Assembly: GCF_018449545.1 (NCBI RefSeq)
Contig: NZ_JAAVUR010000012.1
Location: forward strand, 1-64,000
DNA from: Granulicella sp. dw_53
GTDB lineage: Bacteria; Acidobacteriota; Terriglobia; Terriglobales; Acidobacteriaceae
Direction: 5' to 3'
DNA: 64,000 bases
Shown: positions 53,318-61,574 of the stretch, piece by piece
How the letters are laid out: each line of letters starts with the position of its first letter
Numbering within the stretch: position 1 is the stretch's first letter
Program-made: the position numbers and the translations under genes
Notes under the pieces: generated by a model
Told to the model about the DNA's origin: nothing
Database searches by the model: none
Seen by the model: only the letters and a program-made list of their open reading frames with translations

Positions 53318-53383
53318 TTGTAGCCTTTCTGACGACGAGATATTTAGGGATAGAAATGCGGCGAGTCTTCGATGCTAAAGGAA

Positions 53384-53415
53384 AAGACCCCGGCAGAGGA
53401 AGCCGCTGGGGTCTT
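53384..53415 (-). terminator. Terminator after the aminotransferase gene
   Basis: An 8-bp outer stem (53384-53391 with 53408-53415) and a short inner GGC/GCC pairing form a hairpin; the minus strand then reads TTTTCC. It lies 14 bases past the aminotransferase stop. Confidence 0.65.
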
Positions 53416-53428
53416 CAGTGGTAGTTGA

Positions 53429-54664
53429 TTACGAAAGCTGAGGGAAGGAAACATCTTCGAAGGGAGTATGCAGATAGGCTGACGTGGGAGGTGTATCCAT
53501 CACTTCCTTGAAGGCCGTGCGGAACTTCGCCATGTCTTCCTTGGTGCCCACAGAGATGCGGACGACGTTCGGCCAAATGGCCCAGGTACGGCCGATGATG
53601 ACCTTCTTCTGAGCCATCGCCGCCATGACGTCGCGACCCTTACGGCCGGTGTCGATCATGAAGCAATTGGACTGTGAGCCAGGAATCACCTTGTAGTTGT
53701 TGGCGGCAAGGAATTTGAGAGTCTCGTTCCGCGCCTCCGCAATGTAGGCCTTGCGGGCAGGGATAAGGGCAGTGTCCTCAAGCGAGACGCGTGCGGCGAT
53801 AGAGGAGGTGATGGGCATTGCATTCTGACCACACGATTCCAGTTTGCGAAGGACGTCCGGATGGGCGATCGCAAGGCCGCAACGGATGCCTGCCATGCCA
53901 TAGATCTTGGAGAAGGTGCGGAGGACGATGATGTCCTTGCGGTTGGCTACTTGGTCGGTAACTGACTCAGCATCGGAGAGATGGATGTAGGCTTCGTCAA
54001 CGAGAAGCATCGTGTCTTTAGACTTGTTGTCGAGGAGCCAAAGGATATCTTTGCGGGATGTGATGGTGCCGGTGGGATTGTTGGGATTACAGAGATAGAT
54101 GACGCCCGCACTGGAGTCGGCTGCGGCCAGCGCTTTGACGTCGTGTGAGTAAGTGCTGGTGAGCGGTGTTTGCAGGACCTTGGCCTTTGCAATTTCGGCA
54201 GCGCGTCCTCCGGCTTCGTACGTGGGGTTGCCGGCGACAAAGGAGCGCGTAGGGCTGGTGTAAGTGAGAACAGAGTAGTGGAGGGGTTCGCTGGAGCCCG
54301 CGTAGACGGCGATGTAGTCGGGATCGACGTTATTTTGTTTAGCGAAGACGTCGACGAGATTCATCATCTCGAGAATGTCATAGCGGCCTCCTTTGGACGC
54401 GACAGAGGCGATTGCGCTACGCGCGGCCTCGCAGGGTCCTAGTGGGTTTTCATTCGCGTTGATGAGCACGGCGTCCTTGGGCATGGACATCATCATTTGC
54501 TTCATCATCTGCTGCTGAGACACCGGTTTAGACGCAGGCTTTGTGGGTTGCTGAGCGGCCCAGGCAAAGTGCGATTCAGATAATACCGGGATAGAAGCGG
54601 CGATGCCTGCCATGCGCATGAAGGAGCGGCGAGAGACGGAAGAGGAGGCGTTAGACATTGTCAT
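53429..54664 (-). CDS. Tat-exported HisC-like aminotransferase
   Basis: About 411 residues from ATG 54664, which has AAGGAG five bases upstream and gives a twin-arginine signal (SRRSFMRMAG). The mature protein is a fold-type I PLP enzyme of the histidinol-phosphate aminotransferase group: ANENPLGPCEAARSAI near the start, NPNNPTGT, the DEAY motif and the Schiff-base Lys in FSKIYGMAG. A longer in-frame start at 54796 is rejected. Export of a PLP enzyme by Tat fits the neighbouring exported amino-acid enzymes; its substrate is unknown. Confidence 0.85.
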   Translation of the reverse strand: MTMSNASSSVSRRSFMRMAGIAASIPVLSESHFAWAAQQPTKPASKPVSQQQMMKQMMMSMPKDAVLINANENPLGPCEAARSAIASVASKGGRYDILEMMNLVDVFAKQNNVDPDYIAVYAGSSEPLHYSVLTYTSPTRSFVAGNPTYEAGGRAAEIAKAKVLQTPLTSTYSHDVKALAAADSSAGVIYLCNPNNPTGTITSRKDILWLLDNKSKDTMLLVDEAYIHLSDAESVTDQVANRKDIIVLRTFSKIYGMAGIRCGLAIAHPDVLRKLESCGQNAMPITSSIAARVSLEDTALIPARKAYIAEARNETLKFLAANNYKVIPGSQSNCFMIDTGRKGRDVMAAMAQKKVIIGRTWAIWPNVVRISVGTKEDMAKFRTAFKEVMDTPPTSAYLHTPFEDVSFPQLS

Positions 54665-55316
54665 TAAAGCTCCTTGGTAATACTGAGGCGAAGTTCGAGA
54701 CAGTTGGGGGAGGCTATTTAGATGAAAGTGGATGGGCCTGAGCCAACGTGCAATTACTGTAACTGAATCTTCTGCCCGAAGAATAGAAATATTCAAAGTA
54801 GGAAAACAATAGAGGATAGGAAGGACTATGTGGAGTAGGTCTAGGAATGGCGATTTTTATGTTGACATCATCAACACACTTCGTTAGGCTCAACCACATC
54901 ACCAAAAGGCTAATTCTCACATCAGTGAGGCCCGAAGATTCTTACGGCCTTAGAACCGAAGTGTATTTAGCTGTATCTAGACCTTAATCATTCAGGTCTG
55001 GAGCTGTACCGGCTCCCGCCGGGAGTAGTTCAAATTTGCTTTCGCCTTGACTCCGTCAACGTCGCCGGAGAGCAGATACAAGACTCAATAGTTTATTCAG
55101 GCTGTATTTCGTAACTCCTTACTTAGGTTGGCGCAAAGGTGTCTTTGTCGCCCGACTTAGCTGCCATCCTTGGCAACTCGGCTTTGCTGCGCCTGATAAT
55201 CCTCTCCAAATTTTGGTTTTAATACAGCCACTTGCATCCAGAGGCCCGATTTAAATGGCCGCCCTGAGGTGCATTTGGAACTATCAACGACGTTTTTATT
55301 TTGCCGGAGGCTTATC
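54665..55316. other. Large divergent regulatory gap
   Basis: About 650 bases without a supported gene, between the aminotransferase and a TonB receptor. It contains a dyad TGTTGA-CATCA-TCAACA at 54860-54876 that includes a TTGACA -35-like box, and a CTCCC-GCC-GGGAG hairpin near 55013-55025. The first may be a repressor operator for either gene; neither was matched to a known riboswitch. Confidence 0.4.
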
Positions 55317-58300
55317 GTGATTCGTTTGAAGAGGACCTTCCACAATCTGTTTATTGCGCTGGCGATGCTCTCGCTGGCAGTGGGTGCAAGTGCTCAGTCC
55401 AACTACGGAACGATCCGTGGAGCTGTGACCGACTCCCAAGGTGCTAGTGTCACCAAGGCCACTGTGAGCCTGGTATCTGACTCGACCAAGATAACCAGGA
55501 CTACTGTAAGCAATGGCGCAGGAGAGTATGTGTTCAGCGCCGTCGATCCTGGTAGTTATTCGATCATCGTGACTTCAGACGGATTCATGAAGTCCGAGAA
55601 CAAGGCGATACGTGTCGACTCCGGCAATACGATTGCGTTGGATCTTAAGCTTGCGCTTGGATCCGCCTCGCAGACCGTTGAAGTAACCGCGGCCGAGCCA
55701 ATCGTTGAGAATGGAACTTCTTATAACGGACAGCTTATCGACTCTCAAAAGCTACTGAACCTTCCGAACCCTGGCCGTAATCCATTTCTCTTCTCGAAGC
55801 TCGATAACAACGTAACCCCAGTCGGCGACCCACGTTTCGTGCGCTTTCAGGATCAGAGCGGATCTTCTACCATCTCGATTGCTGGCGCACCATTGAGCTC
55901 GAACAACTACTCGGTGGATGGCATCCCAATCACCGATATGAGCAACCGCGCGGTGATCATTCCTTCGCTTGAATCGGTCCAAGAGGTGAAGGTTCAACAG
56001 AACACCTACGATGCGGAGATCGGCCGCACCAGCGGCGGTATGTTCAATACCACGCTGCGGTCTGGCTCAAGCACACTTCATGGCGTACTCCAAGGGGAGA
56101 CACGCCAGACAAATTGGGGCGCGAACTTATACTTCAACAACCGGACGGCGTACAAAGATCCTGTCACTGGAGTAACCCAGCCGACTACCCCTAGAGGCGC
56201 GGCGGAGTTTTATAGTTATGTTGGGTCGCTGGGAGGACCGATTCCTTTGCCTAAGTTTCTCGGCGGGAAGAATAAAACTTTCTTCTGGGTGACAGAGGAA
56301 GGCTATCGACAACGTTCTCCTCTCACTGCTGCTAATTCGTTCATAGTTCCTACTCCTCTGCAATTGACTGGAGATTTCTCCGAGATTGGGACGAAGCTTC
56401 CCAACGGTACCTGCGGTCCAGGTCCGCTAACTCCGGCAGGAGCGGCGGGACGCTGCATCTACGATCCATTAACTAGCCCTAGAACTATCTTCGATGGAAA
56501 CAAGATTCCTGCTAGCCGCATCAACCCAATTGGACAGGCGATCTTGAACACCTATCCGAAACAAAACACTGCTTACTCTGGTTATGGGTCTTTCAACTTC
56601 AACGGTGGGGATACTCTTGGTGATCGGGCCGACGAGTTCATCGGCAAGTTAGATCATCAGTTCGGCACACGCTGGAATGCAGATTTCTACTATATGCATT
56701 ACGGCTCCAAAGAACCGGGCGGCAATGCGTTACAGAACTTCGCCGGAAGCTCAACGTCGTATCTTCTCTACCGGAAGGTTGATGCGATGGGTATTCAGAA
56801 TACGATCACAATCAATCCGACTACCGTCGCTACGATCGGGTTTGGTTTCAATCGATTCCCCAATGACACGCAGGATATTAGCAAGGGCTTCAATCAAGCG
56901 ACATTGGGTTTTCCATCCAATTACGTCTCCGCTTTGTCTAAGACCGGCTTTCCAGCGATCACGGGTGACTCGGGCCTGTCGAACGAAGGAACGTCGAACT
57001 CAGGGCCGGCGGTCTATTTCTCCCGTAACTTCGTGGCGGGCATTGCCAAGAGTCTGGGCAAGCACAACGTGAAGGCTGGTTATGTCTATCGTGCCATCAG
57101 CTTAACGTTTACGAGTTTGAGCAGCACGAGTGGTGCTTTTACCTTCGATAGCACCTTGACCAATTCCGGGGTTTCGGCAACGACTGGAAGCACAGGTGCA
57201 ACTGCTGCTTCCTTGCTTCTCGGTTATCCGTTGACGGGTTCTCTGATCGTGCCGACGAAGCTCGCGATAACGACGGGTTACAACGCGTTCTACCTGCAGG
57301 ACGATTGGCGGACGACCTCGAAGCTCACGCTAAACCTCGGCATTCGGTATGAACATGAGCCGGGAGTCCACGAGCGCAACAATCGCTACTCCGTCGGTTT
57401 TGACCGCTCTGCTTCTTATACTGTTGCTGGCTCCAATGTATCGGCAGTTGGCGGCGTCGAGTTCGCGGGACAAGGTGGCTATTCGACGACGACCGGACAG
57501 GTTCCCAACAAGATCTCTCCTCGTGCTGGATTCGCCTACTCCATTACTCCAAAGACTGTGGTCCGAGGAGGATATGGGCTTTTCTACCAGCCGCTGGTTT
57601 ACAGCAATTCGGCTGCGTTTGCTCCTGGTTACGTGTTGACGAATACGATCCCGTCGCAAAGCGCAGTTCCTTCGATCAGCTTGTCCAATCCGTTCCCAAC
57701 ACTTAGCACGACTCCGACTGGCAACGCACTTGGTCTGAGCACCAGCATTGGTAGTTCACTTACGGTCATCGACCAAGCGCGTAAGGCTCCTTTGTACCAG
57801 TCTTACTCTGCTGACGTTCAGCAAGAGTTGCCTTATGGGTTCGCCTTGAAGGTTGGCTATGTCGGTGGTCATTCACGAAATCAGCCAAACAACATCAACA
57901 TCAACCAATTGACGGATAATTACTTCGGGCTGGGCAATGCAGCACTGACCGCGAAGGTGCCGTTCAAGTATGCCGGCACGGGTTCCTGGAGCTCTGCTAC
58001 CCAAGCCTATAACCAGACGGTGCGACCTTTCCCGCAGTTCACCACCATCACCGATTCGGTGAGCGATGGTGTTAGCAACTACAACTCGCTTGCTGTGAAG
58101 GTGCAGAAGCGTTTCAATCAAGGACTGACAGTACTGGCGGCTTTCACCTGGTCTTCCAATTGGGACAATCTATGGGGAGCCAGCAGCACTTTGAATCCCT
58201 TGCCTTCAAACAATAATGGTGCGCAGGATATCTACAATCTGAACCCAGAGTACTCGCGCTCCATCAATGACATTCCAAAGCGGACCTCCCTGGCGGTCAC

Positions 58301-58829
58301 CTACGAGCTGCCTTTCGGTCGCGGGAAGCAGTTCCTAAGTGGAGCGAATCGCTGGATGGATCTTGCTGTGGGAGGATGGAAGTTCAACGACATCATGATC
58401 ATTCAAGATGGCGCTCCACTTCCTATCTCGCAGTCGACGAATGTTAACTCAGCGTTCGGCAATCAGGGTACGCGTCCGTCGAGGGTTGCCGGCGTGTCTC
58501 CTTGCCTTTCCGGAAGTCCTCAGGGGCGGATCAACGCTTATTACAATCCGGCGGCTTTCACTGCTACCCCAGCCGGAAGTTATGGTAACGAGCCGCGTAC
58601 GAGCAACTGCTATGGTCCGGGCTACCTGAATTCCGATCTTTCACTCAATAAGGACTTCCATCTTACGGAGCGGGTCGGTGCGGAGTTTCGTGCTGAAGCT
58701 TTGAATGCCTTCAATACGCCGCAGTTCAATGGGCCTAACCTTGCTTCGGATAGCTCTACTGCGGGTAAGATCACCGGCACGCTGGGCTTCCCGCGGTTGG
58801 TTCAGCTTGGAGCGCGGTTGCACTTCTAA
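55317..58829 (+). CDS. Oar-like TonB-dependent receptor
   Basis: The 1,170-residue outer-membrane protein starts at GTG 55317, six bases after GGAGG; a start at 55269 would bury the signal peptide. The signal (NLFIALAMLSLAVGASA) is followed by a carboxypeptidase-regulatory (CarboxypepD_reg) domain with GAVTDSQGASVTKATVSL, a plug domain (NNYSVDGIPITDMSN) and a long beta-barrel ending in the aromatic GARLHF. This is the large Oar-type receptor expanded in acidobacteria, thought to import or sense polymers. A terminator follows at 58849. Confidence 0.9.
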   Translation: MIRLKRTFHNLFIALAMLSLAVGASAQSNYGTIRGAVTDSQGASVTKATVSLVSDSTKITRTTVSNGAGEYVFSAVDPGSYSIIVTSDGFMKSENKAIRVDSGNTIALDLKLALGSASQTVEVTAAEPIVENGTSYNGQLIDSQKLLNLPNPGRNPFLFSKLDNNVTPVGDPRFVRFQDQSGSSTISIAGAPLSSNNYSVDGIPITDMSNRAVIIPSLESVQEVKVQQNTYDAEIGRTSGGMFNTTLRSGSSTLHGVLQGETRQTNWGANLYFNNRTAYKDPVTGVTQPTTPRGAAEFYSYVGSLGGPIPLPKFLGGKNKTFFWVTEEGYRQRSPLTAANSFIVPTPLQLTGDFSEIGTKLPNGTCGPGPLTPAGAAGRCIYDPLTSPRTIFDGNKIPASRINPIGQAILNTYPKQNTAYSGYGSFNFNGGDTLGDRADEFIGKLDHQFGTRWNADFYYMHYGSKEPGGNALQNFAGSSTSYLLYRKVDAMGIQNTITINPTTVATIGFGFNRFPNDTQDISKGFNQATLGFPSNYVSALSKTGFPAITGDSGLSNEGTSNSGPAVYFSRNFVAGIAKSLGKHNVKAGYVYRAISLTFTSLSSTSGAFTFDSTLTNSGVSATTGSTGATAASLLLGYPLTGSLIVPTKLAITTGYNAFYLQDDWRTTSKLTLNLGIRYEHEPGVHERNNRYSVGFDRSASYTVAGSNVSAVGGVEFAGQGGYSTTTGQVPNKISPRAGFAYSITPKTVVRGGYGLFYQPLVYSNSAAFAPGYVLTNTIPSQSAVPSISLSNPFPTLSTTPTGNALGLSTSIGSSLTVIDQARKAPLYQSYSADVQQELPYGFALKVGYVGGHSRNQPNNININQLTDNYFGLGNAALTAKVPFKYAGTGSWSSATQAYNQTVRPFPQFTTITDSVSDGVSNYNSLAVKVQKRFNQGLTVLAAFTWSSNWDNLWGASSTLNPLPSNNNGAQDIYNLNPEYSRSINDIPKRTSLAVTYELPFGRGKQFLSGANRWMDLAVGGWKFNDIMIIQDGAPLPISQSTNVNSAFGNQGTRPSRVAGVSPCLSGSPQGRINAYYNPAAFTATPAGSYGNEPRTSNCYGPGYLNSDLSLNKDFHLTERVGAEFRAEALNAFNTPQFNGPNLASDSSTAGKITGTLGFPRLVQLGARLHF

Positions 58830-58848
58830 TGCTGCAAGGTTAAACGAG

Positions 58849-58882
58849 GCGAGGCGCGGAGAATCTCCGCGCCTCGCTTTTT
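58849..58882. terminator. Bidirectional terminator
   Basis: A 12-bp G+C-rich stem (58849-58860 with 58866-58877) with a GAATC loop is followed by TTTTT on the plus strand. It separates the convergent receptor and gnd genes. Confidence 0.85.
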
Positions 58883-58890
58883 GCTGCAAT

Positions 58891-60354
58891 CTAGGCGTTA
58901 TACGTTGACGAAGAGACTCGCCCGCCGCGTCCGGTCCAGTTTGTGTGGAAGAACTCGCCTCGTGGTTTGTCGACTCTCTCGTAGGTGTGGGCGCCGAAGA
59001 AGTCTCGTTGTGCCTGCAGCAGGTTCGCGGGCAGACGCTCCGTGCGGTAGCCGTCGTAGAACGCCAAGGCGGTGGAAAATGCCGGCAGCGGGACGCCGAT
59101 CTCGATTCCGTGGATGATGGCCTTGCGCCAGGACCAGCCATACTTGTTCAACGCGTCTGAGAAGAAGTTATCGAGCAGCAGATTCTGCAGCTTGGGATTC
59201 TTGTCGAAGGCGGCTTTGATGTCGCCCAGGAACGCGCTGCGAATGATGCAGCCGCCGCGCCACATCAACGCGATTCCGCCCATATTTAGCTCCCAGTTCT
59301 GCTCTTTTTCGACCGCTCGCAGCAGCATGTAACCCTGCGCGTAGCTTACGATCTTCGAGCAGTAGAGCGCTCGCCGCACATCCTCGATGAACTCCTTCTT
59401 CTCGGAGATGGTCAGCACCTTCTTGGGTCCATTCAGAACCTTTGAAGCTGCCACGCGCTCATCTTTCAATGCAGAGAGGCAGCGAGCGAAGACGCTCTCG
59501 CCAATCAATGTCACGGGCTGGCCGAGATCGAGGGCGGAGATCGCCGTCCACTTTCCGGTGCCTTTCTGTCCAGCCGTATCCAGGATCTTGTCCAGCATGG
59601 GCGTGCCATCTTCATCTTTCTTGGCGAAGATGGTCGCTGAGATCTCGATTAGATAGCTATCCAACTCACCCTTGTTCCACTCCGTGAAGACATCGTGGAA
59701 CTCGTCCGCGGTCATCCCCAGTCCATCCTTCATCAGTTGGTACGCCTCGCAGATCAACTGGATATCGCCGTACTCGATGCCATTGTGGACCATCTTCACA
59801 TAGTGTCCCGCGCCATCCTGACCGACCCAGTCGCAGCACGGTGTTCCATCTTCTACCTTCGCGGCGATCGCCTGGAAGATCTCCTTCACATGCGGCCATG
59901 CCTCTTTGTTGCCGCCAGGCATGATCGAAGGGCCGAAGCGAGCTCCTTCTTCTCCGCCGGAGACTCCGGTTCCGATGAACAGAATTCCCTTGGCTGCGAG
60001 GTCCTTCGTCCGCCGGTTGGAGTCGGTGAACAGAGAGTTTCCGCCATCGATGATGATGTCGCCCTTTTCGAGGTAGGGCAGGACGTGCTCGATGGTCTGA
60101 TCGACTACATCCCCGGCCTTCACCATGATCATCACTCGCCGCGGCGTCTTCAGCAGCGAGCACATCTCTTCCACCGAGTGGGCACCGACGACCTGCGTCC
60201 CCTTGGCTTCGTCGTTCAGAAATTCATCCACCTTGGAGACGGTCCGGTTAAACACGGCAACCTTATATCCATGGTCGTTCATGTTCAGGACTAGATTCTG
60301 TCCCATCACCGCCAACCCAATCAATCCAATATCGCAAGTAGCTTCAGCCATCAC
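58891..60354 (-). CDS. gnd: 6-phosphogluconate dehydrogenase (decarboxylating)
   Basis: Full-length 487-residue enzyme of the pentose-phosphate pathway. The cofactor loop GLAVMGQNLVLNM opens the protein; further motifs are FIGTGVSGGEEGARFGPSIMPGG and KMVHNGIEYGDIQLI, the latter with the catalytic Lys, and the substrate-binding ISALDLGQPV. The gene has two adjacent in-frame ATGs (60354 and 60351). It turns 6-phosphogluconate into ribulose 5-phosphate with NADPH. It is transcribed alone. Confidence 0.96.
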   Translation of the reverse strand: MMAEATCDIGLIGLAVMGQNLVLNMNDHGYKVAVFNRTVSKVDEFLNDEAKGTQVVGAHSVEEMCSLLKTPRRVMIMVKAGDVVDQTIEHVLPYLEKGDIIIDGGNSLFTDSNRRTKDLAAKGILFIGTGVSGGEEGARFGPSIMPGGNKEAWPHVKEIFQAIAAKVEDGTPCCDWVGQDGAGHYVKMVHNGIEYGDIQLICEAYQLMKDGLGMTADEFHDVFTEWNKGELDSYLIEISATIFAKKDEDGTPMLDKILDTAGQKGTGKWTAISALDLGQPVTLIGESVFARCLSALKDERVAASKVLNGPKKVLTISEKKEFIEDVRRALYCSKIVSYAQGYMLLRAVEKEQNWELNMGGIALMWRGGCIIRSAFLGDIKAAFDKNPKLQNLLLDNFFSDALNKYGWSWRKAIIHGIEIGVPLPAFSTALAFYDGYRTERLPANLLQAQRDFFGAHTYERVDKPRGEFFHTNWTGRGGRVSSSTYNA

Positions 60355-60509
60355 ATCTCCACGCCAACACCGCTGGGGTGCCGCTTTTCTGATAAATTCC
60401 GCCGTGATTCGGCGGCTGGCAATCGGATCGCCAGAACTGTCTTTCTATCACACGGCGGCTACGACACGATAGAAGTGCACAATCCACAAGTGCAGTGCGG
60501 TCACCAGGA

Positions 60510-60533
60510 GCCGGAGGCAGCGATGCCTCCGGC
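60510..60533 (-). terminator. Hairpin after the small Cys/His gene
   Basis: GCCGGAGGCA-GCGA-TGCCTCCGGC is a perfect 10-bp stem about 30 bases past the end of the gene at 60564. There is no T-run on the minus side. Confidence 0.5.
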
Positions 60534-60563
60534 CTCTTCTGCTGGTTGTGGACGACCCGCGAC

Positions 60564-60908
60564 TCACTCTGGATTTTGGTTTGGGGCCGGGGTGAGTTTG
60601 GGGAGGTTGAGGCTGGCGATCTGGAGGCCGTAGAGGATGACGCTGCCGCGACGAGCGTCGAGGTCGTTGGAGGCGATGCGCTGCATGACGATGTCGATCG
60701 CTTGCTGGACAGTGGTGCGGTCTATCGGCAGAGGGATTTCGAAGGTGGCGCGGCGGCTGCGGCGGTCGTTTCGTACAGAGGTTGGGACGGGTCGGCGGGT
60801 GGGATGGTGGAAGTAGCAGAAGTGCTGCTGGCGCAGGCTGGGGCTGCCGCAGTGGCGGCCGTCGGCGAAGATGTGGCGGCACTGGTGGCGGTCGGCGGTG
60901 TCGTTCAT
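60564..60908 (-). CDS. Small Cys/His (possible zinc-binding) protein, unknown function
   Basis: The 114-residue protein has C10, C20, C31 and H34/H35 in the pattern C-x9-C-x10-C-x2-H, a plausible zinc site, followed by a basic stretch (RPVPTSVRNDRRSRR) and a C-terminal helix that starts with PIDRTTVQQAIDIVMQRI. I recognise it only as a type seen in acidobacterial genomes, not as a characterised family. The basic and zinc-binding parts would fit a nucleic-acid-binding role, but this is a guess. Confidence 0.65.
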   Translation of the reverse strand: MNDTADRHQCRHIFADGRHCGSPSLRQQHFCYFHHPTRRPVPTSVRNDRRSRRATFEIPLPIDRTTVQQAIDIVMQRIASNDLDARRGSVILYGLQIASLNLPKLTPAPNQNPE

Positions 60909-61574
60909 GGTGTGGACCCCCTCCCCCGGGGTTTCTTGCTTAAATTCTTCGAATGATGAGGCTTGGCTTTGGACTTCGAGAACCCTCTGCCAGGCGTGTT
61001 AAATGCGAAGGCCCGGCTTTTTGGGCCGGGCCTTAACTGCTTGGATCTTTCCTTCTACTTCAATTTTATCCATTTGACCAAAACTAAAGTGCCACTTTTA
61101 TTTAAGTTTATTCACTTTGTTTTGAGCGGCTTAGGATTTTTGGGGGCTTGACATGCGATTTTGCTGGGGAAAAGCAAGAAGTTGAGAGGAAGGTGAATCC
61201 AAGCCTGTATTGCCGTCGGTTATACAGACGACGCTGTCAGCTCTGCCGGTGTTTTAGGATAGACCTCGAAACTTGCAATGGATGGTCTGGCGCAAGCCAG
61301 TGGCCGAGAGTTAGGGAGCAGATTCGATCGAAGCCTGATGCGTCTACCGCCAGGAACAAATCATCTTCTCTTCTTAGACCGTATGGGGCTCAGAGAGCTA
61401 CAAGTTCGTGCGGCGGTTGACTCTGCACGATTTTGATTGCCCCTTAATCAGATCTCAATCATTCACCCACGCCACCGGTGCGAGTCGAGCAATGTTTTGT
61501 AGTTGCCGCCCGCTGAGAGGTTCTCTTGCGCCGAATGGACGTAACACAGGACTTGAAGGAGACATTCAATTCAG
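60909..61574. other. Gene-poor stretch with repeat copy B
   Basis: It contains a 10-bp hairpin (61008-61017 with 61025-61034, no T-run) and the repeat copy at 61088-61180. Short frames (for example 32 codons from ATG 61338) have no support. The rest is the leader of the receptor gene at 61575. Confidence 0.45.
61088..61180 (+). repeat. Dispersed intergenic repeat, copy B
   Basis: The same blocks as copy A at 144-224 appear in the same order: AGTGCCACTTTTAT, GTTTTGAG-CGGCTTAGG, GGGGGCTTGACATGCG and TTTTGCTGGGGAA. It has an extra segment of about 8 bases in the first third. Confidence 0.7.

Noticed and set aside
61338..61436. 32-codon frame upstream of the second TonB receptor as a leader peptide
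   Set aside because: No ribosome site or attenuator structure accompanies it.
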